Shown: positions 19,258 through 30,553 of the stretch, one piece after another
How positions within the stretch are numbered: position 1 is the first letter of the stretch
Layout: the number at the start of each line of letters is the position of its first letter
Source: Priapulus caudatus
Lineage: Eukaryota; Priapulida; Priapulimorpha; Priapulimorphida; Priapulidae
Reading direction: 5' to 3'
DNA: 33,978 nucleotides
Assembly (NCBI RefSeq): GCF_000485595.1
Contig: NW_014577180.1
Location: 406,803-440,780 of the forward strand
Notes under the pieces: generated by a model
Told to the model about the DNA's origin: nothing
Databases searched by the model: none
The model's input: the letters and a program-made list of their open reading frames with translations, nothing else
Made by a program: the position numbers and the translations under genes

Positions 19258-21735
19258 TTACCACGGATGCTTGCTAGGATGCACATGCGGCAGGTGATGA
19301 CACTGTTACAGTTCCAGAAGGCTATACGGGAAGGTAACTGGCACCTCTAATTGGTATCACTTGAGCATCTTTGTAAGTACTTTTTTGTATATGCCAGGCT
19401 AGATTATGCTCGAAACATTCCAGAGTTCATCGCACGCATGGATGCCATAAAAACCTCTGATGCAGATCTATGGCAGAGCTTTACCAATGGTGAGTTTGCA
19501 GTGAATACCAGCAACCGTATTCCATTCACACGAATTGGTGTTGATCAGGCGATGGAACACTCTCACAATCAACGAGGCCAAGGAGGGATCTACTGAATAA
19601 AAGACTCTCGCCACGCTCTTGAAGTTTGTCTCACTTGACTTCCGGAGCTGCGCACGACTTGGATTGGAGTCAGAAGGACTTGTAGCTCTGACTAGACAAT
19701 TGGCCCCACCACAGCTGCATCACTCTCTGTAAATTGCTCTGCTAAAAACGCTCCATTGCTCAGCCTGATGTCAGTGTAGCACCCTGCAACCTTATATCAA
19801 AACAGAGGCTCGTGGCGAGAACTCCGACTGCAGACGACCCGGGCCTGCTATGTACAACTTCATGTCAAGGAAGATCATCCAGCGAAGTTCACCAAGTATC
19901 CTAGGCACAGAGTGGAATGGCATGGAGCTTTGCAACCTCTTGGTTATGGGACGCATCATCTTGGAAGTCGGCAATTTGGGACAGATGACCAAGTCAAGGC
20001 AGAAGACTGGATGTCTGCTGCAAAGCAAATAAATTGAACACAGGGTCTGAGGTTGGTTGACCTTGAAGGCAACTCATCTCTTTGCCAGGGACTGCTGGTT
20101 ATTGCCCTCGTTTATCTCCGAGAGTGTTTATTGAAGAAGTGATTTGGGCATGCATGAGTTTGCTACCACGAACATAAGTTCTCATTGGCACCGCGATGGA
20201 TCTATTCATCCCACTACGGACAGAGCACAGTGATAAAGCTTCTGAAGATGTGTGGCCAATAACGGACAGTTTCAGTTCTGCACAGCCACCGAGTTTGAGA
20301 GGGATTGGAGAAAACGTGATCGTCTTGTAGTTTGATTGGAATTGGGCGGTGGTACAGGAGTGATGGCATCAATGAATTTCAAGACTTGCAAGAGCCTTGC
20401 AAGATCCTCGTCACACTCTATTGACTCAAAGTTCGAGGTTATTGTCAAGTGCGAGTTATATTTGATAACTACACCAATAAAGCATCAATGGAAGAAAACA
20501 GCTAGAAGAGCGACGGAAATGCATGTTGAGTGCCCTTGGGGGGGGGTTGCACACACCGGTTAGGGGCCGTGGTGGACTCTGAATAGTCCCTGTTAATTAG
20601 GGGTTCTATGCACGCTCACGGGCCGTCAAAGTGGCGGATGAAGAGTGTGTGTGGTGGCGGGGGGGCGGAGCGGAGCCAGACGACATATCGAGTCTAACTC
20701 TGCTTAGGCTGTTTCTATCAGCTTTGATGCCAGAGCTGACGGTACCCGGTCTGTCTGATGGTCACTGAGCTTGCACACGGACGGACATCGGTCATGAGGG
20801 GGTTATGATGATGGTGTGGAGTGGGTATGCTCCGGTGTCAGGCAACACATGAGAGGCGGACCTTTATGATTATATCATTAGCCTCCCTGTAGAAGTTGCG
20901 AGCAACGGATTAAGCGTCCACATATATTCTCAGACACGATGTTGACTGCTTTTGGCTTCTAGAGAACGCACTACTTGGCAACATTTCTGCAGCTATCATG
21001 GGGACAAGCGAAGACGACGAAAAAGTCTTCCTTACAGCCTACAGCTTTGGACCGGAGAATCAGCAGCTTTGATAAACTGGCTGCTACTCACGGCTGTGTG
21101 TGCGCGGACATATCCAAGGAAGGGAAAGAAGGGTATGCTTTGCACTTTCCTGAAGGGCAAGCCACGCCATCCTGATGCACTGCTGGTCTTGGCGAGGAGA
21201 TGAACGTCCGAAAAAGTCTCCCCTCACCCATGGACCTGATGAAGAGCCTTCCAATCTCTTTTCTCTTCTCTCTGATCCAAGCTGGCAACCGATCCACACC
21301 ATTTGGCCAGACCACCCACGCCAATATGTCAGATGGTCTTTGTCAAGCGCAAACTCAAGCATCGCAACAAGGAGTTAACGAACTGCGGCACAGACTCAGG
21401 GAAGATGGCATTCACATATATGCGTGCCAACGTCCAGGCTAATATCTGGCCACAGGGACTATGGTATGAACCAAAACATTGCCTCGGACCCTCTGACCTC
21501 TGCGGTGGCAAAAACTCTAGACAAAAAGCTACTGGGAAGTTCTTTCTCAAGAGTTGCCCACAAATTCTCGGTGCTGAGCACGTCAGGTGTAGACTGTGAG
21601 AAAGCAAGTGTGCGCGAGGGTTGCTGAATGCCAGAGGAAACAATGTTCGGTTGCGTACCGACGGTTGCAATGCTGGTGGGAAGGCGACTAGCTGTACGAC
21701 ATTTACACACAATGATTGGCGAAGATCTAGAGATA
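19258..21735 (+). pseudogene. Decayed PIN/FEN-like family pseudogene, copy 1
   Basis: Several broken frames read in order as one protein, matching the second pseudogene (30554-32544) and a family I recall as multi-copy, uncharacterised proteins in invertebrate genomes. Segments: RMHMRQVMTLLQFQKAIREG from 19276 with TAA at 19348; YFFVYARLDYARNIPEFIAR, then NTSNRIPFTRIGVDQAMEHS (to 19596); after a shift, LLKF and LGLESEGLVALTRQLAPPQ from 19616 with TAA at 19730; GRF-free remnants; MNFKTCKSLARS and SIDSKFE near 20370-20440; FDNYT at 20461-20475. Further on, across single-base shifts, there is a Y-S-x-D-T-x-V relic near 20917-20937 and an IQGKGKKG-like relic near 21111-21134. RANVQANIWPQGLW follows near 21420, and then a Cys-rich tail. 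The acidic D-T-D and G-K-G-K motifs suggest a PIN/FEN-type nuclease, which is an inference. There is no intact frame. It directly precedes long-repeat copy B. Confidence 0.75.
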
Positions 21736-21802
21736 GATTGAAAGCTGACAACTGTAATCCTTAATTATACATGTAGCATTGTTCGTACTTTAAAAAAATA
21801 TC

Positions 21803-23680
21803 ATTTTCACTTATTAATTGATTTTATATTGAATTACATCTTCCTACCATTATTTCTCTTAAGTGTTTTGAGAGGCATGGTACAAAGCCTGTCTCAATCA
21901 TAAATCGTTTTATTACTTGGATATCATATTGCCACTGAAAACATATGGTTTAGAACACAAAATCTCTATCAATGTCATTTGGTTACAAACGTATTTGACA
22001 TTTTTACGTAGAAAACCTGAAATATGGGTGGAGCATCTTGGATTTTTTGCTATTTTGCGAGTATTTCGAGTGCTCTAATTTTTGTTTCCAATGGAATCTT
22101 TTGGAGGTCCCTTTATATTGAGTAGTTTAATGTCTTGGAACAGTTTTTACGGGGGGGGGTGCGGCATTGTAATATAGAATTCCGCGTCATTGTGATTCGT
22201 TCATCCACACTTTAGCTGGGATTACTTGTCGGCTTTCGAATTCAAATTATCCTGTGCTTAGGAACTATCTCCATCTCTGTAATCCTACGCTATTTTTTTT
22301 TATTTTGCTCGCAATGCCACATTCCCTTTCCTTAGATATGTGCTCATGGCGGGTAACACACCTTCAGTCATTGGAGACACCTGGTGTCCATATATGTTAG
22401 CAAATCGAAGTCGAACACTGGAGAAAAGTAAGAAGCTGTACGTAATTTCATCTGCTAATGGCCGTAAATAGGCTGTTTAACGAGACCGGGCATAAGTTGG
22501 AACATGCATTACAGTGCATTTCATGATCTCTACAAACGTAGTTGCTATGGCTATTGTATAGTTTTGGCTAGTGGCGGCTGACTACTATGAGCATACAGTA
22601 TCAGTCGCCCCGACCAATCCTAATGTTCTATGACGTTGACTCGACCATATGCTCTGCGTGTTTCTCTTTTAATACGAGATTCAAGACATGCTCACACTTA
22701 TCAGCCTACCGACAACACTTCTTATAATTGGATTGTCATCGTTGTATTATTTTATCTTTCGTCACTCTACTTACTACGCCCCTTAGATTGGATTGTTACT
22801 CGGGGGTTTTCAAGTCTTATCCCGAAGATACGTTATCGTAGATAATGCTTGTTTTTTACTTTTACCATCTTTCTCGATTTCCATATTATCAGGAGTAAGA
22901 TAATATAGGAGGAGTATGACACTCCAAAAAACGTGAATTCAACATTTGCTTGCCTAATTTTACCGATGATATATTACGTACAACTCGATAAAGAATTACA
23001 TCTTCAATAGCGTTGTGGCATCCACCGCACACTCAAACTTTACTTTGTTTCCATACCTCCTCTCTCTTTTATGGGATATAAGCTTTGAGAGTCACACATG
23101 GTTTATAGCGTTTGACTATGGTGGTGGTTTACATTTGCCTTCCACGTTCAAACAGGTGGCTATCCTGTGAGGAATAGGTCTTGTCTGTTGACAAGAATGC
23201 CACCTGTTGGCGGCAGGAGTAGATAATATACGATATTATATAATATAGAATAATATAGTATATGTGTGTATTATATATAGTGTGTATATATGTGTGTATA
23301 TATATATATATATGTGTTATATATAGGGATAATATATATAGTGTGTATGATATAATATAGGATATAATATAGGATTCCTATATTATCTTACTCCTGCCGC
23401 AACAGGTGGCATTCTTGTCAACAGAACAAGACCATTCCTCACAGGTAGGCCACTGTTTGACGTGGAGGCAAACGTAAACACCACCAATAGTCAAACGCTA
23501 TAACCATGTGTGACGTTCAAAGCTATATCTTCATAAAAAGAGGTATGGAAACAAAGTAAAGTTGTCTGTGCGGTGATGGCCAACGCTATCGGTAAATTAG
23601 GCAAGCAAATGTTGTTTCACGTGTTTGGAGTGTCATACTCCTCATATATTATCTTACTCCTGATAATATATTGTTTAAGC
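21803..23680. mobile_element. Long interspersed repeat, copy B, with complete foldback end
   Basis: Collinear with copy A (3570-5170) from CATTTTCACTTATTAATTGA onward, but longer by many small insertions and complete at the right. It contains the GCATCTTGGATTTTTTGC block (22034), the TTCGTTCATCCACACTTTAG block (22198) and the hairpin. No ORF of its own is convincing; the 71-codon frame at 22630-22845 has no domain. It starts about 70 bp after the last recognisable codon of the pseudogene, so it could be the 3' non-coding part and terminus of the same transposon. Confidence 0.75.
22883..23669. repeat. Complete foldback hairpin of copy B
   Basis: The outer 24 bases at 22883-22906 are perfectly inverted at 23646-23669. 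Each of these ends is itself a mini-hairpin (ATATTATC, 8-base loop, GATAATAT). Arms of roughly 290-350 bp, with indels between them, flank a TA/TGTG-rich loop (about 23226-23376). The CAGGAGTAAGATAATAT-type motif appears at all four arm boundaries, with one base missing in the inner-left copy. Confidence 0.88.
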
Positions 23681-23974
23681 ATTCAAATTAAACACGCGAG
23701 AACTCAGAAAACCAGATTAGACCAATGCTATCGTCCATAAGCGCATAACTTGTTTACGTGCGACAAGAATCCATTGGTTGACGTCCCGCACGGGAATTTT
23801 AGGACTAGAACGACGAGGCGCGGTGGGAAGGGATTTGCCGGAAATTACGTTTTACCATGAATATGTTTAACATATTATAGTTGACTTCGCAGTATGATTA
23901 TGCTTAGAAAATTTTAATAAAATTAATACAAGCAATAACGACAAGGTCTGGATACATCAACAAGTCGGTTTGGA

Positions 23975-24018
23975 ATCACACAGATACACACATAAACATG
24001 TACACGCGGCACGCGCAC

Positions 24019-24072
<54 letters not shown>

Positions 24073-24128
24073 CACACACACACACACACGCAAGCGCGCC
24101 CTCACGCCCCCCCCCACAACACGACGCA

Positions 24129-24169
<41 letters not shown>

Positions 24170-24252
24170 TATCAAACACACGCGCACAACACCACACCCA
24201 CACACATACACACACATGAATACATACACACACACACACACACCCGCACACA

Positions 24253-24295
<43 letters not shown>

Positions 24296-24364
24296 TACAC
24301 ACACACACGCACGACACAACACCACACACACACACGCGCGCGCTCACCGGCCCCCCCCACACGC

Positions 24365-24400
<36 letters not shown>

Positions 24401-24462
24401 ACATACTCACACACACGCAACACACCACGCACGTACGTACGCACACATACACGCAAGCGCAG

Positions 24463-24503
<41 letters not shown>

Positions 24504-24572
24504 AACACCACACACACAATACACACACACACATACACACCCACACACACTCACACACACACACACACACGG
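23975..24572. repeat. Long CA microsatellite, about 600 bp
   Basis: (CA)n with interruptions such as CGCA, CCCCCCCAC, TTATCAAACAC and ACGCGCGCGC. The near-repetition of CACGCAC...CCCCCCCACA-type interruptions near 24090-24125 and 24330-24365 suggests internal duplication of a segment of about 240 bp. The His/Thr-only frames are artefacts. Confidence 0.95.
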
Positions 24573-27222
24573 ACGCGCATCAGCAACCTAGCACACATTT
24601 GTGCACGCCCATAAGCGAACGCGCGTATGATTTTCCGCACACATCACGAAGACGCACACGTGACGGCGTGCACGCATTATCGCATAACCTGAGTAATAGA
24701 TGGCATGCCAAGATTGCCGATCGAGCCCACGTTGGTGCCGAATGATGTCAGAACGGCGAACAAACCATAATTACTAATGTCTTACTCATTATTATTATTA
24801 TACGATCGCGGGACTTTATATGCGGCGTGCTACATGCATCATGGAAGACACAGTAGTAATCACACGGCATTGATTAGACCAACACGTCACGATACATCTA
24901 CTACACTCTTAACTCTCGCCCGCGTGGTCGCGTGACTGGACTATCTCATCACAGCTCACGTAAATGCAGAACCCTCGGAGAATCAATCCCTGCTGCTTAA
25001 TTCTACATTAGAACGGAAGCTGAATGCTGTTGGGCGCTTCCCCGCAAGTTGCGCTGGGCACATAGCGTTCGATAGCATCAAAGTCAATCTCATATCAAAA
25101 TATCAAGGTTCACGCACGCACCGAGGGACAACAAAATGATGAAAAATCAATATCGCATGATCGCTTACACTGCTACATATTCAAGGAACATCCCAGGTAA
25201 GACTATATGGAGACGGGTTAATTTACTTGTTGTGTGTTGCAATGTTGTTATTACGTCAGGGGGAGGTACGATGTGGCAATGTATCAATTGTATTGAAAGC
25301 CGGGTACACCCAACGAGACTGTAGCAGGAGCTCTAGCAGAAGGATAGGTCCCCAGGTCTTAGGCGTAACACGCGTGCGTAAACAACACTCAGTTACGATC
25401 GGGAGGCAGAGTTGTTAGTTGATTAATCATAGTCACCGTTAAAGGGCAAGAATGTTCTGTTAGGAGTCTATGTTGCTTGCTCGCTTATATCTGCTACGCG
25501 GACGAGTTCATTGAGAGGGAGTCTTCTGACATTCGGGCCCTGATATTATTTCTGCTGGATTTTTGGCTACATGGCGAGACCTCTATCTCTATCTGGATAA
25601 TACACACACATGCACACACTGTGTGAATTTGGTTATGTTATATTTTACCTACCTCACAGTAACACCTACGATCGCCATCCATTAGTGTTGCGTAGTCCTG
25701 ATCCGTATATACATTACGGAGGCTTCCTTGTCTATATTAACTAATGATGAGTAAGAATGCATTAAAGATACTTTTTGGCAATAACCATGAAATTGCATGC
25801 ATTCTCTTAGCCTCACATTTCGTAATTTACTTAATTATCTTATAACCTAATCATATTCACAGCACAACGCTCTTTCGTAACTCTACTGTGTCCCATGAAT
25901 AGATAAATCAGGGTAGATTACCTTGATATCAGTAGATTTTGTAAGCACGTGAACATAAATATAATACAAATATGGCTGCGTTTGCTCGGTGCTCTGTTTC
26001 AACCTATATATAGGCCGCATCAAGCTCCGTAACACCTGCTACCACATGAGATGTTAATGAAATGGTGTGAAATAATCATATTATGAGAAACTAGTAGAAA
26101 ATAGTCCGACGTAATATAATTTTTGGTACTAAATTGGGCTTATTCAACACACATTAGTTAGCATGCCTTAAACCGTTTAACGCCTATCATTGTACTGCCG
26201 TGGAGATGTCTAACCAGGATTCTATACCTGCATGATAATTTAGTGTTGTTACATTACGTATGATACGTTGATACATCAAACATGTTCTTGGTTTACATTA
26301 TTTAAGCAATAAAAGCCAATCTTTAGACAAAGTGAAATCCAAGCGTCATTCTAACGTGCATGAGTCAAATACCTTCAACACACGTGGTCGCGCCTGAAAC
26401 GTGTTGAATGCGACCTCTTCCCGGTATTATCTTGCCTAGGGCGCAACTCAAAGTGAAATCTACAAGCAATACTCGCACGTGGCATCAAAACGAGCTCATT
26501 TCACCCTGACCGAAGCACGATGAAACGCAAGCAAATAATCGTGTGCTTTATACAATAGCTGGTGCCACGAATAAAACTTTGCCCGGCCAGAATGACTAAG
26601 ATTTCGGGAGGCCTGTAAACGCGTTTCGCATTAGCTGTGAGATTGTTTCATCGCGGTTGTTATTGTAATATAAAAAATGCGAACATCAATACCGCTGTAG
26701 GTCGCTTGCGGCGCTCATGCATGATACCGCTTATATCGCCGCACGACCAGAATGGGAAATTCGCCCGTAACGCGGCAAAATAAGAAGAGAAAAACACAGT
26801 GTAGCGTATAGAATGCGAGCAGCCGCGAGCGCTCAAATACGTCTGCTATTGCGCACAAATTACATTACTGCTTTTTGCAAAGGGTGCTAACTCTGGGTAC
26901 GCTGCGCCCATGTGCCTATAATTTATAACAACTATAATGCTGAGTGCACGTTCAGTGTCTTGATTCATTGCCGCTGCAAAAATTATATGACAGTCATCGT
27001 GATCTCCGTTTAGCAAGATGAAATGATAGAATTATGATATATGCGATGACGCGCTACTGCCCGCGCGGCGAGAACTATATATGATTTTTGTTCTCAACAA
27101 TAACGATCCGAAATCTGAAATTTACTTTAGATTTTTTAAATTGTCGCCGCCGTTCGTCAAAGTGCTATTCGTGCTAAATTTACATATCCAATAGCATCTG
27201 CCTCGACGTCATCAATTAACCG
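24573..27222. other. Gene-poor unique sequence
   Basis: About 2.6 kb without a convincing gene. The longest frames (around 25136-25418) are about 62 codons and lack domains. No tRNA-like arm pairing, transposon ends or tandem repeats longer than a few units were found. Single short exons could be hidden here, and sequence reading alone cannot exclude them. Confidence 0.45.

Positions 27223-27285
<63 letters not shown>
27223..27285. repeat. (GT)n-(GA)n compound microsatellite
   Basis: About eight GT units switch directly to about 22 GA units, ending GCGCGC. Confidence 0.92.
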
Positions 27286-29940
27286 CACCACTTTTAACGG
27301 AAAAATAACAATTAAGCTCCTATACGACGGTCTACTATATTCTTTTTGTTTATAACCGCGAGTACTAAAATAGTGCATCGGTAAGCTACTGTAGGAATTG
27401 TAATCAATTATGGTATTTGATAAGCATGGACGGTTATATATTAATTAGCAATATTCACGCATCAACGGCACACACGCACGCACACACGCACAAACACGCG
27501 CGCCCGGCCACACACTTCACTGACCCAATATTTCCAACCCCATCGCATTTTATGACAGTAACGGCATATAGCACGTCACATAATTATTGTTAATTTGCGC
27601 GCACACACAACCACAGACTTCTAATGAGGTTGGGGATCGAGCGTGCATTTATCCATTAAAAATATGTCTGGGATATAATACGACTAGAAAGCGCAGTCAT
27701 ATACGCGGCTAACTGTGCAGCAACGCTCGGATTTGCATCCTGCCGACAACCACGTACATATGCCGCTGCGTCAAATATTCACCGCGGGTGTGAACACTCT
27801 CTGCGTCTCAGAGTCCGCTGCTCACCAGGCAGCAACTGCACGCATGCAGTTGCGATTTTTCTTCGCGTGACTTATAAAACTAACGCCTGGCGAACTATGA
27901 TAAGCTTTTTGTCGGCACTGAATTGCTCGTAATCGCCGAGACGGGAATGTTTTGTGTCGCGTCGACACCGCGTTGTTATTTTAATGCTTCCAAGTCGTAG
28001 CGATTCCCTGTACATGAACGCTTATAGGGTGCCCGTAACCGCGTGCCGAACGCGCGCTGCAGAAGGTCACTGGGCAGGCTGTAAATAAATTTTGTTTATT
28101 GATATATCCAGCACAATTGCCGAAATGCTACTGCATTTTGTATTCAGCTTTAATCAACGCTAAGTGCTTGTTGGGGGCAAATTGTAATGGATACGCACAC
28201 GAACGACAGCAGATAAAATCCAAACGCGATAGTTCTACGAAGTGAAATTAAACTTGGACTAGTTAGAGCGACATAAGAGCTTTTAAGCGGTTGTATGTTG
28301 TCATAACCTACTACGTTTATCATCACAGTTAAAGAGCAATAAATTCAAAATGGATGTCATAGGCCTTTTTCAGTGTCTGGGTTCCGAATCATGGCTGTAG
28401 CTATTATAAATTCTTGTGTGCAACATGAAATGTGTTTCATATCAATTGCCCACGTAGGCCCTACCTGAACCGAGTTATAGACGGGCAGCAGCTGGTATAT
28501 GCCTGACAGGGGCCTGTTTTCAGAAATTTTATTTTATCTCGATTGATTTCAAATTAAGATTTAATTAGTTAAATAATGCATTAATTTTTGACAATCATCG
28601 GGTAGAGCGAGTTTGGACAAAATTATTATAAACAACTTTATTACGCAATATTAATTATTAATAAATAATATTAATATATATTATTTATAGGGAAGTGGCT
28701 ATTCTGGTGCGTTTCATTTATTATACTTCAGCCTACGCTCACATATATATCTCCAATGTATAAGATAAAACTACACGCCAGGTAAATGGCAAATGCGTGG
28801 AATAAGCTAATTATCTGTATCAATTTCTATTGATTATTGATACTAAATTTGGCATGAAGAAACAGTCGCAGTTGACACAGTAAGACAGATTGTTATACCT
28901 CATCTAGTTTATGTAGCACTACGACTACGCACACATGACGGTTTCCCAACACGTAGGCATGAATGGGAAACACGCTTACAGGCTCACAGTATAGTTGGAA
29001 TATTGCTAGATGTGAATGGCTACAGTTTATAACTTCGTGAAAAATCGACGCATGAACATTCTCGGGATGTAGTCTTAAACACACAAAAGAGTGGTCTACG
29101 TCACGTGAAATAGTGGTTTACATCCCGTAAATATAGATGTTTTGTAACAGTAGATTGCGTTCATAGGCAGCAGGTATAATAAAAATGAAGTGTATGTAAA
29201 AGTGTATATAAATTGATCCTAAATGGAAAAGGTTTATAATTAAATAGTAATTACATATATAAAGCTGCTATTTTATATGCAAATATAATATAAGGTGCTA
29301 TTATATATACAGTTTTTTGGCCTAAAACGTGCGAAATTAGATAAAATGGCTTGCGTGTGTGTGGGGGGGGGGAGGGTATATCCGCCCTACGCCCTAGTCG
29401 TGCGCTGTAATGTCCGCGATCAATCTGTATGTATATGTAATTTATTGCAGTAATCGAAGTTTGCAATATAATGACGATTTTATTATTATGCCGGTTTTTT
29501 AATTATTTAATAATATGTTTATATAGGCCTATATATATTAAATTTTATAATATTTATTTTATTTTAGCATTTTAGAATATAATAATAGATATACGTAGAC
29601 GCTTACTTTTGCCGCAAATGCTATATCAATCTCTCTCTTAATAACCGCTAGATCATCTCTTTTCGAAACGAGACGATGCCTCACCGAACAAGAATTTAGT
29701 GCATTTGAGCTAACTGAAGTAATATAGTGTAAACTCTAATTACTGCATATTAAAAAAACATTCTTACTGAAAATGTACAGCTCCATAACTCCCAGTCGAA
29801 CGGATAGCTGCTTAATAACATGGCAGCGCTAGCAACGCTAACATAGATAAATCTTTAACAGTCGGTTGCTTGCGGTGCAAAACATCTCGTGCGAATGCGT
29901 GTGTTAGTCCGACAATTGTGATTTTGTAACCGCGATCGAG
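27286..29940. other. Gene-poor unique sequence
   Basis: No gene is supported. A short CACGCA-rich patch lies at 27468-27515. A copy of the TTAAATAATGCATTA motif seen in the AT blocks occurs near 28568, and AT-rich runs occur near 28620-28690 and 29490-29590. A minus-strand frame at 28893-29084 is not low-complexity, but I recognise nothing in it. Confidence 0.45.
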
Positions 29941-30230
29941 GTTGTGCTCGTGGGTTGTGACCGTGAGTCGTAACCGTTAGCGTGACCGCGAGGTTATGAC
30001 CGTGGGTTGTGACATGTGGGGTTGTGATCGCGGGTTGGAACCGTAAGTTTGTGCACGTGGGATTGTGACCGTGAGTCTTTTTACCGTGGGGTTGTGACAG
30101 TGATTTTGTGACCGCAAGGTTGTGACCGTTAGAGTCTGATTCTGGGATTTGTAACCTTGAGGTTGCGACCGTGCGATTTCGACCGTGAGGTTGAGTCCGG
30201 GGGATTGTGAATGTGAGATTGTGTAGTGTA
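29941..30230. repeat. 13-bp minisatellite, about 22 degenerate copies
   Basis: Successive units resemble GTTGTGACCGTGA with frequent substitutions and 1-3 base length changes (for example GTTGTGACCGTGA, GTCGTAACCGTTA, GTTATGACCGTGG). The reverse strand is open for 89 codons, rich in Ser, Gln and Thr. A 13-bp period is not a codon multiple, so that frame is a by-product. Confidence 0.85.
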
Positions 30231-30370
30231 TGCGGTTATGTTGCAATTAACAGAGGAGTGAACGTTTCATATAGAATTTTGAAACTGGTACTTATTGACT
30301 TCTTTAGATTACATAGGACTCAAAATCACCTGTTTCCAATTTTTTCCAGCCTGTATATACTCACAAAATC

Positions 30371-30387
30371 CAAGATGGCGGCCATTT
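30371..30387 (+). promoter_or_regulatory. YY1-like motif upstream of pseudogene copy 2
   Basis: CAAGATGGCGGCCATTT matches the known YY1 core AAGATGGCGGC. It lies about 180 bp before recognisable coding remnants of the same-strand pseudogene. Position and motif suggest a fossil promoter element, as in some retroelements. It is inference only, since it may simply be repeat sequence. Confidence 0.3.
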
Positions 30388-30553
30388 AACACAATAATCG
30401 CTTTATCGCCAACTATTTTGGATTTTGTAACGGATTATAGATTTTTTTGGTCACTGGATTCATTGAAGTACTTATATCATCAATAACACAAAGCATAAAG
30501 TGAATAATCATCCAATATGAGGTATATAAGGTGGTTGTGTAGTGAACCGTTCA

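Noticed and set aside
21084-21362. 92-codon minus-strand frame and other overlapping frames at 20.9-21.8 kb
   Set aside because: They are shadows of the plus-strand pseudogene, whose motif order is recognisable across shifts.
23970-24614. 214-codon His/Thr frame
   Set aside because: Pure CA microsatellite translation.
29977-30246. 89-codon minus-strand frame with SQP-like repeats
   Set aside because: It follows the 13-bp minisatellite, whose period is not a multiple of three.
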